A stretch of DNA of 64,000 nt from Ekhidna sp051379705 (GCF_051379705.1 NZ_CP179868.1:1178001-1242000); one strand, 5' to 3'; shown: positions 18,920 through 27,720, numbered from the stretch's first letter. Notes: a model not told the origin generated them from the sequence alone. Made by a program: numbers and translations.

Positions 18920-20972
18920 ATATCACTCCCTCTTCTTCCAGCAGCTTTCTTAACTCCTTATGCTGAGTCCAAAAATTTTCGGTGATAATATTTAGAGTTT
19001 CTTTAAAGTCAGGATGATCAGAGAGTTGAAGTATCATAGGATCCTTATCAAGGAATAAAATCAACCAATAGAAGTAATCCTTTTCCTCTGTGAAGGCCTT
19101 GAAATATTCCATCCCTTTTTCTACTTCTCCCTGGTTGGCATAGTACGCGCATAAATTTAAACTACGGTAGATTGTCTGATCGTTTTGCGCATGAATAAAA
19201 AACTTCTTATAGAACTCATCCGCTTCTTCTTCTCTCCCGAGCTGATCCAATACAAATGCGATTTTAGCATCTTCTGCATTGTAGATATCCAGATCGAACA
19301 TTTCTTTGATTAATAGGAATTTGTCATAGTATTTCCATGCTTCCTCATAATCTTCCATCGTATAGCACACCTTGCCTATTTCCTGGAGGATGTCTACGCG
19401 CATGGTATCTTTTTTCCATGTAGCAATGAGTTCTTCTTTGGCGCGTTGCAAATCAAAATTCTGAGCCAATCTAAGGTAGATGTATACGTATTCAGAAAAT
19501 AGATTATCTGGATTGTATGCCAGTGATTTTTGTAGATACTGCTCTGATTCCTTGATAAATCCCGTTTCAATCAATGCATTCCCTAAATGAAGATAGGTAT
19601 AGCTAGCTTCTACAGAATCCTGATCTGAAATTGCATATCGAATTCCTTTTAAAGCATGTTTGAGGTATTGCTCCGTATTTGGCAGATAGTCTGTATAAAT
19701 ACTGGATAGCCTATTGTGCACCCAGCTCGAATTTGGGCTATAAGTCAGTACTTTTTCAAAGTAGCTTACCGCTAATTCATATTGCTCATCCTGCATGTAG
19801 AATAGTGCTTTTGCGATCAGGCTTTCCGGCAATTCTTCATCATACAAAAGGGCTTTGTCGGCGTAGGTATTTATCTCTACACCATACTTTTTTACGGCTT
19901 GGAAAAGATCGAGGTAGTAGTAACAAATAGCTATGTATGCGTGAGCCAGCGCAAATTGTTGATCTTCATTAATGGCTTTCTCGAAGTATGATATGGCTTC
20001 AACTAAACCGTCAGGGGTTTTGGTGTTGTTTGTTAAGTCCAGGCCTTTGAGGTAATAATCGTAGGCCACAGCATTTTCGGTTGGAATCTTTTCGATTCGC
20101 TTTCGCTCTTCGGGTGTAACGATTACCTGTATTTTATCTGCAATGTTTTTGGCTACCTCTTGCTGAAGTTCGAATATATCCGTCACCTCTCGCTGATACT
20201 GTTGAGACCAAACGTGACGATCGTTTTTAGCGTCTATCAACTGGATGGTGAGCAATATTTGATTACCGACTTTTTGGCCGCTCCCCTCCACGAAATAGCT
20301 GACATTCAGTTCGCGAGACAGTTCGGGAATGGTCTTTACCGCATTTCTGTATTTTTCCACAGTGGTCCTGCTGGTCACGTCCAAATCCTCAATCTTCTGA
20401 AGATTATCCAGGATTGTTTCCATCAGTCCATTGATGATATACACGTTGGATGAATCATTGCTATCATTTTTAAATGGCAGTACTGCGATCGATTTATCTA
20501 ACTCAACAAGCTCGCCGGATTCTCTGGTAAGCAAAACCGCCGAAATAATCGCGATAAGTGAACCTATGATTATTAGAAGCCTGGCTTTTGATCGACTCCC
20601 TTTTACTTCACCTAAAGTTTCGGTTTCTTCTACTACTTGACTTTTCTCTTCCCCTGGCGGATATCCAAATGTCTCACGAAAGCATTTTGTGAAATAGGAA
20701 GTACTGTTAAAGCCAACTTTGAATGAAACTTCTGAGACTGTAAGTGAATCATCTCTTAGAAACTGCTTGGCATGGTGCAGACGCACTTGTCGGATAAAGA
20801 CACTCACAGAGAGTCCCGATAAGCTTTTCACCTTTCTTAGCAGATTGGATCGGCTCATGTTCAGCTGTTGTGCCAAATCAGGAACCTCAAAATGTTCATC
20901 GGCTAATTTTTCCTCAACAATAGCTATAACCTTTTGCAGGAAATCGTTTTCAGGATGCAGAAAATCAGCCAT
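18918..20972 (-). CDS. transmembrane AraC-type regulator with TolB-like and TPR sensor domain
   Basis: A 684-residue protein with reversed architecture: an N-terminal AraC helix-turn-helix (about residues 10-110, with SEVSFKVGFNSTSYFTKCF and RETFGYPP), one membrane helix at about 131-148 (LLIIIGSLIAIISAVLLT), a TolB/FlgO-like domain opening SIAVLPFKNDSNDSSNVYI, then TPR repeats to about residue 650. This mirrors CadC/ToxR design, with cytoplasmic DNA binding and a periplasmic sensor, but with an AraC head. It diverges from the ankyrin/acyltransferase operon across 205 bp and may control it; that is inference. Confidence 0.9.
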   Translation of the reverse strand: MADFLHPENDFLQKVIAIVEEKLADEHFEVPDLAQQLNMSRSNLLRKVKSLSGLSVSVFIRQVRLHHAKQFLRDDSLTVSEVSFKVGFNSTSYFTKCFRETFGYPPGEEKSQVVEETETLGEVKGSRSKARLLIIIGSLIAIISAVLLTRESGELVELDKSIAVLPFKNDSNDSSNVYIINGLMETILDNLQKIEDLDVTSRTTVEKYRNAVKTIPELSRELNVSYFVEGSGQKVGNQILLTIQLIDAKNDRHVWSQQYQREVTDIFELQQEVAKNIADKIQVIVTPEERKRIEKIPTENAVAYDYYLKGLDLTNNTKTPDGLVEAISYFEKAINEDQQFALAHAYIAICYYYLDLFQAVKKYGVEINTYADKALLYDEELPESLIAKALFYMQDEQYELAVSYFEKVLTYSPNSSWVHNRLSSIYTDYLPNTEQYLKHALKGIRYAISDQDSVEASYTYLHLGNALIETGFIKESEQYLQKSLAYNPDNLFSEYVYIYLRLAQNFDLQRAKEELIATWKKDTMRVDILQEIGKVCYTMEDYEEAWKYYDKFLLIKEMFDLDIYNAEDAKIAFVLDQLGREEEADEFYKKFFIHAQNDQTIYRSLNLCAYYANQGEVEKGMEYFKAFTEEKDYFYWLILFLDKDPMILQLSDHPDFKETLNIITENFWTQHKELRKLLEEEGVI

Positions 20973-21177
20973 ATGCGTTGAGCTTAAGTAGCAACAATGA
21001 TCGTCAAATAAACACCCTTCAGCAACACAAATTGGGACTTATGCATCATAGTTTATAGTACTGACTCATAGTTACAAGAGAAAATTCATAGTTGACAAAT
21101 CTTGTCTCATACCTGATAACTCTCCCCCTGCTTCCTTTCTGACCTTTGTATCATCAAAAATTAAAAACACAATAACG

Positions 21178-21759
21178 ATGAAAACATTAAAAATGAAATC
21201 CTTTAGAAAATCCATATCGGCTTACTTGCTTGTAGCACTAATAAGCCTTACCGCGTGTGACACGAATGGTCAAAAATCAACATCTGAAGATAGCGCGCCT
21301 AAAATGACCTTGCATGAAGCAGCTTTCATGGGAAATTTAGATGCACTTAAAGCACACGTTACCGCTAAATCAGATCTTGATGAGAAAGATCAGTATGGGT
21401 CCGCACCTTTAAGTATTGCTGCAGTTTTTGGAAAGCCTCAAGTAGCCGAACTACTTATTAAAGCTGGAGCCGACCTGAATGTAAAAAGTGCCGATGGCTC
21501 AACACCTCTGCATTCCGCTTCATTCTTTGGAAGAACTGAAATCTCTAAAATGCTACTGAACAATGGTGCAGATATCAATATCAGAAACAACTATGGTTCT
21601 ACCGCATTGGAAACCATCTCGGCTCCATTCGAAGATATGAAGCCATTCTATGATCAAATCAGTAAAGACTTGGGTCCCTTGGGTTTAAAGCTTGACTATG
21701 ATCAAATTGAGAAGGCGCGTCCGGTGATCGCTGAAATGATAAAAAGCAGCGCGCAATGA
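21178..21759 (+). CDS. ankyrin-repeat lipoprotein
   Basis: A 193-residue exported protein with a lipobox-like SLTAC near residue 27. About three ankyrin repeats follow: MTLHEAAFMGNLDALKAHV, YGSAPLSIAAVFGKPQVAEL and DGSTPLHSASFFGRTEISKM. Ankyrin repeats bind proteins; the partner is unknown. Its stop overlaps the start of the acyltransferase gene by 4 bp, so the two are coupled. The 5' region faces the CadC-like AraC regulator. Confidence 0.9.
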   Translation: MKTLKMKSFRKSISAYLLVALISLTACDTNGQKSTSEDSAPKMTLHEAAFMGNLDALKAHVTAKSDLDEKDQYGSAPLSIAAVFGKPQVAELLIKAGADLNVKSADGSTPLHSASFFGRTEISKMLLNNGADINIRNNYGSTALETISAPFEDMKPFYDQISKDLGPLGLKLDYDQIEKARPVIAEMIKSSAQ

Positions 21760-22892
21760 TTGCTGAAAGACGACACGATATTGACTGGCTGAGAGTCATT
21801 GCGATTGGGCTACTGCTGATTTATCATGTAGCCATCGCATTTCAGCCATGGGGCGTGTTCATTGGCTTTATTCAAACCAATGAACCTATTGAAGCCATTT
21901 GGATACCCATGTCCATGTTGAATATCTGGAGGATACCACTATTATTCTTTGTCTCAGGTATGGGTGTATGGTTTGCGATACAGCGAAGAGATTGGAAGCA
22001 ACTCATAGCAGAACGATCAAGACGCATATTGCTACCTTATATTTTCGGGATTCTAGCTATTGTCCCGCTGCATGTTTTACTGTGGCAGGATTATTACCAT
22101 CAGGAGATTTCATACATGCCTCATCCTGCACATCTGTGGTTTCTTGGAAACATATTTGTGTACGTGCTGGTGCTGTCACCTCTGTTTTTCTATTTGAAAC
22201 GAAATAGTCAAGGTGTGATTGGACAACGCATCAGGAAAGTGTTGGGCAATCCATGGAGCCTTATACTCTTGATGATTCCATTTATTGTTGAGGGAATACT
22301 TGTAGCGCCTCAAGAATATGAAATGTACGCGATGACGTGGCATGGCTTTGCTTTGGGATTTATCGCCTTCTTAACCGGATTCTGCTGCGTTTTCGCCGGA
22401 ACTACTTTTTGGAACAATGTGAAAAAACAACGGTGGATATTATTCGCCCATGCTTTCGCCTTCTATCTAATCAGGTTACTATTTTTCGAACTTAGGACTC
22501 CAGACTATTTGATGGCTGTAGAATCATGTCTTTGGATTTTTACTGTATTTGGATTTGGCTATAAATATCTGAATCGTCCAAGCAGGACTTTGACATATCT
22601 CAGTCAGGCGGCATATCCTGTATATATCATCCACATGATATTCATTTATATAGCTACCTATATACTATTTCCAATGAATATAAACTCATTTGGGACATTC
22701 ATAGTCGTCAACATTTTCACGTTCGCAGGGAGCATGCTGACGTTTGAGTTGATCAAACGAGTACGTTTTTTGAGGCCGCTTTTTGGCTTACAATATCAAC
22801 GGAGATATGATAAATTTGATAAAACAACCTCCTCAAAAGCCTATGATTCACCTGGAAACGGAAAGATTGATATTCAGGCAGTGGAAAGCTGA
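21756..22892 (+). CDS. acyltransferase-3-family membrane protein (OpgC/MdoC-like)
   Basis: A 378-residue integral membrane protein with about ten hydrophobic segments. It opens RRHDIDWLRVIAIGLLLIYHV, the acyltransferase-3 signature carrying the catalytic His, and continues with FVSGMGVWFAIQRR and HLWFLGNIFVYVLVLSPLFF. The family transfers acyl groups to surface glycans; OpgC succinylates periplasmic glucans, but the substrate here is unknown. It overlaps the ankyrin gene by 4 bp upstream and the GNAT gene by about 50 bp downstream, suggesting a three-gene operon. Confidence 0.88.
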   Translation: MIAERRHDIDWLRVIAIGLLLIYHVAIAFQPWGVFIGFIQTNEPIEAIWIPMSMLNIWRIPLLFFVSGMGVWFAIQRRDWKQLIAERSRRILLPYIFGILAIVPLHVLLWQDYYHQEISYMPHPAHLWFLGNIFVYVLVLSPLFFYLKRNSQGVIGQRIRKVLGNPWSLILLMIPFIVEGILVAPQEYEMYAMTWHGFALGFIAFLTGFCCVFAGTTFWNNVKKQRWILFAHAFAFYLIRLLFFELRTPDYLMAVESCLWIFTVFGFGYKYLNRPSRTLTYLSQAAYPVYIIHMIFIYIATYILFPMNINSFGTFIVVNIFTFAGSMLTFELIKRVRFLRPLFGLQYQRRYDKFDKTTSSKAYDSPGNGKIDIQAVES

Positions 22893-23337
22893 TGATTTTC
22901 AGAAGATGGCAATGTTTTTTTCCAAAGAAGAAAATGCACGCTTTGTTGGTGGAGTAAAAAATTCAGAAGACTCATGGCGCCTGATGGCCACCTACATTGG
23001 GCACTATGAGCTGATGGGTTACTCCTATCTGGCCCTGGAAGAACGAACGTCTGGAATTCTCATTGGCACCATCGGTTTATGGAATTCCGAACCCTGGCCG
23101 GAACCCGAGCTTGGCTATTGGCTTTTGCCAGAGGCGCAAGGCAAAGGTTTCGGAGTTGAAGCTGGAATCAGAGTAAAGGATTATGCGTTGAACGAGCTCA
23201 AAGTTGATTCACTTGTCAGCTACATCGATGGCTCCAATGAACCTTCCAAAAAGCTTGCGGTCAAGCTTGGAGCCCGACTTGATCAAACGATTGACCTGCT
23301 GGATTTTGGTCCGCATGAAGTCTATCGGTACCGATAA
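22843..23337 (+). CDS. GNAT-family N-acetyltransferase
   Basis: A 164-residue protein of the RimJ/RimL-like group. The start at ATG 22843 gives the family opening MIHLETERLIFRQWKADDF; an earlier ATG at 22807 and a TTG at 22783 are possible but add atypical residues. Acetyl-CoA-binding region is GYWLLPEAQGKGFGVEAGI, followed by SYIDGSNEPSKKLAVKLGA. Such enzymes often acetylate N-terminal amines or antibiotics; substrate unknown. It overlaps the acyltransferase gene and ends exactly next to the stop of the convergent gene at 23338. Confidence 0.9.
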   Translation: MIHLETERLIFRQWKADDFQKMAMFFSKEENARFVGGVKNSEDSWRLMATYIGHYELMGYSYLALEERTSGILIGTIGLWNSEPWPEPELGYWLLPEAQGKGFGVEAGIRVKDYALNELKVDSLVSYIDGSNEPSKKLAVKLGARLDQTIDLLDFGPHEVYRYR

Positions 23338-23631
23338 TCAGGCTCCGATCATTTGCCAAATAATTTGCTTGCGATGACTTGACAGCTCTTGCACTTCTAT
23401 CCTTAGTGGATTCATTTTTATCTGGATCACAACTCTCGCATTACCCAGTCGATCTTTTTCAGCAGGAACTCCTTCTTCGTTTAAATAATGATCCAATGGG
23501 CTCAATTCATCGAATGGGAAGTGATTGTTGTAAACAGCCATGAGTTTTTCTTTCAGATAATTTCCATAGGTAGATAATACCAATTTGCGGCTGATTTTAG
23601 GTGTATTTATGTTTTGTGTAGTAGTTTCCAT
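23338..23631 (-). CDS. conserved-looking hypothetical protein, 97 aa
   Basis: Start taken at ATG 23631 (METTTQNINTPKISRKLV); an upstream in-frame start at 23670 adds 13 hydrophobic residues unlike the rest. The protein is mixed alpha/beta with a central YGNYLKEKLMAVYNNHFPFD and a basic C-terminal half (NARVVIQIKMNPLRIEVQEL). No cysteine and no membrane segment. Not recognised. Its stop abuts that of the convergent GNAT gene. Confidence 0.6.
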   Translation of the reverse strand: METTTQNINTPKISRKLVLSTYGNYLKEKLMAVYNNHFPFDELSPLDHYLNEEGVPAEKDRLGNARVVIQIKMNPLRIEVQELSSHRKQIIWQMIGA

Positions 23632-23727
23632 ATTGTGCTTAATTAATAGGCAATTCAGTAGAGTAGGCAACGTGTAAGTGGTATGCCCCTAAATTCAATG
23701 GAAAACTAAAATCGAAAACATTGTCGC

Positions 23728-24249
23728 ATGAAACAGAAAAAAGAGCCAAATCAACGATTCAACCCATGGAAAATCGTCATACTATTAGCACTATTGGGTT
23801 CTATTTCTTGGGTGATATGGACGCTGGCTAAACCATCCACTCCTGATGAACTCTACGCTGAATATTTTGAACCTTATATCATCCAAACAACTCCCAGAGG
23901 TTTGATTGAAGATACCGACCTCTACATGTTAGGAACCATTCATTACCGAGACATGGCGTATGATTCAGCAATTTCAAAGTTCGAAACTCAACTTGAAGAA
24001 ACTCCTGACGATTACAGGTCACAATTGATGTTAAGCATCAGTTACATGGCGATCAAAGATTTTACCGCTGCTGAAGATGTTCTCCTACAGTTGGTGAATG
24101 ATCCCAATCACCTTTTTCAGGATCAGGCTCGGTGGTATTTAGGTCTTCTGTATTTGACTGATGAGGATGAAGCGAATGATGATAAAGCGGCTGGACATTT
24201 TGAGGAAATAGAAGACAAAGCTCTTTTGAAACAGATAAGTGATATATAA
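23728..24249 (+). CDS. membrane-anchored TPR protein
   Basis: A 173-residue protein with a short basic N-terminus, one membrane helix (residues about 14-32, IVILLALLGSISWVIW) and two to three TPR units (residues 60-170, for example YHYRDMAYDSAISKF-like GTIHYRDMAYDSAISKFETQ and DYRSQLMLSISYMAIKDF). Probably an envelope scaffold facing the periplasm. Function unknown. It converges on the DsrE gene, with a bidirectional hairpin between them. Confidence 0.75.
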   Translation: MKQKKEPNQRFNPWKIVILLALLGSISWVIWTLAKPSTPDELYAEYFEPYIIQTTPRGLIEDTDLYMLGTIHYRDMAYDSAISKFETQLEETPDDYRSQLMLSISYMAIKDFTAAEDVLLQLVNDPNHLFQDQARWYLGLLYLTDEDEANDDKAAGHFEEIEDKALLKQISDI

Positions 24250-24250
24250 A

Positions 24251-24278
24251 AAAAGGGCTCCTATTCAAGAACCCTTTT
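24251..24278. terminator. bidirectional terminator between convergent genes
   Basis: AAAAGGG (24251-24257) pairs with CCCTTTT (24272-24278), with TC/GA continuing the stem after one mismatch. A and T tracts flank both sides, so it can serve the TPR gene on plus and the sulfur operon on minus. Confidence 0.65.
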
Positions 24279-24285
24279 GAATCTA

Positions 24286-24307
24286 ATCCTATATAAATCC
24301 TATATAA
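24286..24307. repeat. tandem 11-bp duplication across the DsrE stop codon
   Basis: ATCCTATATAA occurs twice head-to-tail at 24286-24296 and 24297-24307. The second copy supplies the last codons and the TAG stop of the DsrE-like gene, so the duplication probably arose by slippage just past the coding end. Confidence 0.8.
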
Positions 24308-24812
24308 ATATGATCTGAGACCCTTCTTCTTGTCCGCGTTCATAAAAATCACCTACAGTCAACACATCATCTAACTCTTCCCAGAGGTCTTCTTTCTTAA
24401 GATGGAACATATCCATTGCCAGCTTGCAAGCGAACACTTTACCTCCGGATGCTTTATAGATCTCCAGAAATTCACTCACTGGTGGAATGTCCAATTTGTC
24501 CATCTCTCGTTTCATCATGGCACTTGCCAGTGTTTCCATCCCTGGCAATCCACCGATCATGGTCGGAATATGCATGCCGGGGTTTCCCACTGTGGCTACA
24601 TGCAGGTTATCCATCTTTTTGGGCTGCAGCATTTCCAAACCAAAAAACGTGCAAAATATTTCAGAATCGAGACCTTCCATCCTGGCACCATTCGCCAGAA
24701 TCAATGCTGCGTACACAGAATCTATCGTAGCTTTGGAATTGATGATCATCAACTTTTTCAGTGCTTTCTTCTTCTTTTTTGTTTCCTTTTCAGGAGCTTG
24801 TACTGTTTCCAT
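24300..24812 (-). CDS. DsrE/DsrF/DrsH-like sulfur carrier protein
   Basis: A 170-residue protein. A lysine-rich N-terminus (KETKKKKKALKK) is followed by a DsrE-fold with MIINSKATIDSVYAALILAN, FCTFFGLEMLQPKKM and a single conserved-type cysteine in GGKVFACKLAMDMF, the position used by DsrE2-like persulfide carriers. It is the third gene of a minus-strand operon after the SQR-like and DsrC/TusE-like genes, so it likely moves sulfane sulfur from sulfide oxidation. The partner acceptor is not in the window. Confidence 0.88.
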   Translation of the reverse strand: METVQAPEKETKKKKKALKKLMIINSKATIDSVYAALILANGARMEGLDSEIFCTFFGLEMLQPKKMDNLHVATVGNPGMHIPTMIGGLPGMETLASAMMKREMDKLDIPPVSEFLEIYKASGGKVFACKLAMDMFHLKKEDLWEELDDVLTVGDFYERGQEEGSQIIFI

Positions 24813-24830
24813 TTTCGTAATATTTTAAGT

Positions 24831-25139
24831 TTATATACAACTTGCAGGCTTAGGAATTCCCGCGATGCGAGAGGCTCTTTTCAGCGGTCCACCGGGGAAT
24901 AATTGATAGAATTCTTTGATGTCTACAATCCCGGATTTACCAATTCGCCTTATGGTCAGGGCTGTGCCTTTTACTTGCTCCTCTCGGAGGTACTGCAAAA
25001 TTTCAAAATGACGATCGGTCAGTTCAATTTCTTCCTCCGCAGCAATCTCTTTTGCAATCTCTTTATCCCATTGATCCATATCTAACAGGTATCCTTGCTC
25101 ATTTACTTCCACTGGTCTATTTGCAATTAGTGTTTCCAT
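24831..25139 (-). CDS. DsrC/TusE-family sulfur relay protein with a single C-terminal cysteine
   Basis: A 102-residue protein matching DsrC/TusE: DMDQWDKEIAKEIAAEE, ELTDRHFEILQYLREE and the C-terminal arm RIAGIPKPASCI. The penultimate cysteine is present. The second cysteine that dissimilatory DsrC carries eleven residues earlier is a serine here. It can therefore carry a persulfide as TusE does, but cannot form the DsrC intramolecular trisulfide of sulfite reduction. It sits 11 bp after the SQR-like gene and 18 bp before the DsrE-like gene. Confidence 0.92.
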   Translation of the reverse strand: METLIANRPVEVNEQGYLLDMDQWDKEIAKEIAAEEEIELTDRHFEILQYLREEQVKGTALTIRRIGKSGIVDIKEFYQLFPGGPLKRASRIAGIPKPASCI

Positions 25140-25150
25140 TTTCTTAGTGT

Positions 25151-26410
25151 TTATTCAGCTACAGTTAATTTTTCTTTTGATTTTATCTCTTTGCCATCAT
25201 AGGACATTTGAGGTGATATGAATGGAATCTTCTTTCCTTTCATCAACATGTTCCAGTACACCCATCGGAAGGCCAGCTTGCCCCAATGGTTGACTTTATT
25301 CTCTTTCAGTAATTTCATGGGACCAATCCCTTTGATCGGAAATACTCCGGGAACAGGCTCCTGATCGTAATTGAAATCAATCAGCATGGCTTTGTTAAAT
25401 CCCGTCTCCACAAAGCAATTGGCATGTCCATCAAACCCCGGCTCCAACTCTTCGCCATTGATATAGTGCAGTATATTATCTGTCAAAACCTCTGCTTCGA
25501 AATGAGCGACTGATCCGGCCTTGGATGTAGGCAAATTGGTCGCATCGCCAATAACGAATACATCTTCATAGTCATCAGACTGTAGCGTATGCTTATTGGT
25601 GGGCACAAAATTCAGGTCATCACCCATACCGCTCCTTAGAATGACATCATCTCCCATGTTGGTAGGAACTGTCACCAGTAAATCGAATGGCACTTCTATT
25701 TCGTCCCAGGACACGATGTTTTTCTTCTCATTATCCACGGAAGCAACCGCAAAATCCGGAACGATATTTATTCCCTTTTCGTCGAGCAGATGCCCTAATG
25801 TGGATGCAGCAGTTGGCTTGGTAAAGGCCCCATCTAAAGGTGTGACATATGTAATGTCCACCTTATCCCTATTGCCTTTTTCCTTGAAATACCAATCTGC
25901 GAGGAATGCAAATTCGAGAGGTGCCACGGGACATTTGATAGGCATCTCCGTTATATGAACCACCAGCTTGCCTCCCTCAAACGTTTCCAGCTTCTTCCTG
26001 AGCTGGCTGGCTCCTTCAAATGTGTAAAAATCAAAAACGGACTTCTTCCACTCAGAACCATTCATGCCTTCAACTTCCTCTGGTGCAATCCGAGATCCCG
26101 TAGCAATGATTAGTAAATCATAACTTATGATCTCACCATCTCCCAGTCGTACCTGATGCTGTTCAGGCTGAATGATATCAATCGATTTTTGGACATAATT
26201 GACACCCTCAGGAATGTATTTAGCTTTGGATCGGTAGCAATCCTCTTCCTCATATATGCCAAAAGGAAGGAATAAAAATCCAGGTTGGTAATAGTGCTTT
26301 TCAAATTGATCAACGATAGTGATTTCCCACGCTTTGGGCAATCGCGTTTTCAAATGATTGGCCATCATGGTACCGGCTGATCCGGCTCCCAGTATTAGTA
26401 AATTTTTCAT
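25151..26410 (-). CDS. sulfide:quinone oxidoreductase-like FAD-dependent flavoprotein
   Basis: A 419-residue protein. The start is set at ATG 26410, giving MKNLLILGAGSAGTMMANHL with the FAD-binding GxGxxG; the longer open frame to 26521 adds 37 unrelated residues. Features include DLLIIATGSRI, the cysteine segment MPIKCPVAPLEFAFLADWYF typical of SQR/FCSD relatives, VFVIGDATNLPTSKAGSVAH and a late cysteine in ANCFVETG. The likely reaction oxidises sulfide to sulfane sulfur with electrons to quinone at the inner membrane. It is the first gene of the operon with DsrC/TusE and DsrE. Confidence 0.87.
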   Translation of the reverse strand: MKNLLILGAGSAGTMMANHLKTRLPKAWEITIVDQFEKHYYQPGFLFLPFGIYEEEDCYRSKAKYIPEGVNYVQKSIDIIQPEQHQVRLGDGEIISYDLLIIATGSRIAPEEVEGMNGSEWKKSVFDFYTFEGASQLRKKLETFEGGKLVVHITEMPIKCPVAPLEFAFLADWYFKEKGNRDKVDITYVTPLDGAFTKPTAASTLGHLLDEKGINIVPDFAVASVDNEKKNIVSWDEIEVPFDLLVTVPTNMGDDVILRSGMGDDLNFVPTNKHTLQSDDYEDVFVIGDATNLPTSKAGSVAHFEAEVLTDNILHYINGEELEPGFDGHANCFVETGFNKAMLIDFNYDQEPVPGVFPIKGIGPMKLLKENKVNHWGKLAFRWVYWNMLMKGKKIPFISPQMSYDGKEIKSKEKLTVAE

Positions 26411-26465
26411 GGCACTTGGTTTTGATTGTTCATTCAAATTAAGACCAGAATGGGGACGATTTGAA

Positions 26466-26477
26466 TGACCTAAATCA
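26466..26477. promoter_or_regulatory. FNR/DNR-like half-palindromic site upstream of the SQR gene
   Basis: On the minus strand it reads TGATTTAGGTCA, that is TGAT-N4-GTCA, close to the FNR-type TTGAT-N4-ATCAA. It lies 55 bp before the SQR-like start codon. Binding factor inferred from motif only. Confidence 0.4.
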
Positions 26478-26513
26478 GTGGACCATGTGAGGTTTGTTCG
26501 GATTGGGGAGTTA

Positions 26514-26529
26514 TGTAACAATTGTTACA
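26514..26529. promoter_or_regulatory. perfect 16-bp palindrome, Crp/Fnr-type operator candidate
   Basis: TGTAACAATTGTTACA is fully self-complementary and lies between the divergent SQR operon and the phosphoesterase gene, about 104 bp from either start codon. Size and symmetry suit a Crp/Fnr-family dimer; the regulator is not in the window. Confidence 0.5.
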
Positions 26530-26631
26530 AAAGGTGGATTAAACGATTATCGCTTATCTTTTTGCAAAAGAATCCGCTAATCTTAACCATTCAAATATTC
26601 CAAAAATCAGCTTTATCTGATTACCACTATT

Positions 26632-27651
26632 ATGAAAAAAGCATTCCTTCTCACTTGTGCCATTACCCTGGCACTACATGGTCTTTTCAGTCAGGATGTC
26701 TCCATCAATGATGGACCTTACATTTTCATAGCAGATGATGAATTGATGGTGAAAAATGTAAAAGCCGGTGAAGTGCTTTCCACTACACTGGCTCTAGATG
26801 CTTTCGAGACATCTTATGCGCCTCAAAAGTCGATTTTTACTGATGTGACAAACATCGTGGCGCTCAGTGATATTCATGGACAGTATGATCTGGCCGTTGA
26901 AATTCTTCAAAACAATGGAATTATCGATGAGGAGCTAAACTGGGATTTCGGAAATGGTCATATGGTCATCGCCGGCGATATTTTTGATCGTGGGCCGCAG
27001 GTGACTGAAGTGCTGTGGTTGGTATATAGGCTCGAAAAGCAAGCAAAAGAAGCAGGTGGCTTTGTGCATTTTCTGCTTGGCAACCATGAGTATATGGTGC
27101 TTCACAAAGACCTGAGGTATCTGCACGAAAAGTATGAGACTGTATCTATGCTTCTCGACATGGATTATGACGACCTCTTTGGCAGCAATACCATCCTGGG
27201 AAGATGGTTGAGATCCAAGCCTACGATTGTAAAGATCAACGAGCATGTTTTTGTGCATGGCGGGATCTCCAATGATTTCCTTTCCAGTGTAGGGTTCGAT
27301 ATTGAAAACATAAATGAGACGATGCGCAAGTCGATCGATCGAAGTAAAGATGAAATGAAAGCCTCTGACTTCTACAGCACGTATTACGGGAGTTCAGGGC
27401 CGATTTGGTATCGAGGGTATTTCTATGGAGAGCTTTCCGATCAGGCCATTGACAGTGTATTGAATCGGACCACAAGCGAGCATGTCGTAGTAGGTCATTG
27501 CTCCAACGATGAGGTGGTGAGCCTGTTTGACAACAAAATATTTGGCGTGGACTCCAGCATCAAAAAAGGTCAGTATGGGGAAGTGCTTTTTCTGAGTGGT
27601 GATAGCTACTACCGGGGCACAAAGGATGGAGAAAAGTTGAAGTTTGAGTAA
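26632..27651 (+). CDS. secreted calcineurin-like metallophosphoesterase
   Basis: A 339-residue protein with a signal peptide (cleavage near LHGLFSQ). The metallophosphatase motifs are complete: ALSDIHGQYD (DxH), VIAGDIFDRGP (GDxxDRG), LLGNHEYM (GNHE), VFVHGGIS and VVVGHCS. This resembles the Shewanella-like (Shelph) PPP-type phosphatases. It probably acts in the periplasm; the substrate is unknown. Divergent from the sulfur operon. Confidence 0.9.
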   Translation: MKKAFLLTCAITLALHGLFSQDVSINDGPYIFIADDELMVKNVKAGEVLSTTLALDAFETSYAPQKSIFTDVTNIVALSDIHGQYDLAVEILQNNGIIDEELNWDFGNGHMVIAGDIFDRGPQVTEVLWLVYRLEKQAKEAGGFVHFLLGNHEYMVLHKDLRYLHEKYETVSMLLDMDYDDLFGSNTILGRWLRSKPTIVKINEHVFVHGGISNDFLSSVGFDIENINETMRKSIDRSKDEMKASDFYSTYYGSSGPIWYRGYFYGELSDQAIDSVLNRTTSEHVVVGHCSNDEVVSLFDNKIFGVDSSIKKGQYGEVLFLSGDSYYRGTKDGEKLKFE

Positions 27652-27720
27652 ATCAAAAAAGGTTGCTGTTTGAAATATTGATTACGAATTCACTGATTAC
27701 AAGTATGCGCAAACGAGATC

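Noticed and set aside
24402..24902. Long plus-strand frames opposite the DsrE-like gene
   Set aside because: Cysteine/histidine-rich shadow translations of a supported gene on the other strand.
25151..26410. Dissimilatory sulfate/sulfite reduction locus
   Set aside because: No dsrAB, aprAB or sat genes, and the DsrC-family protein lacks the second cysteine.
26411..26521. N-terminal extension of the SQR-like protein
   Set aside because: The added 37 residues do not resemble the family and cover the FNR-like site; the GxGxxG motif begins right after the Met at 26410.
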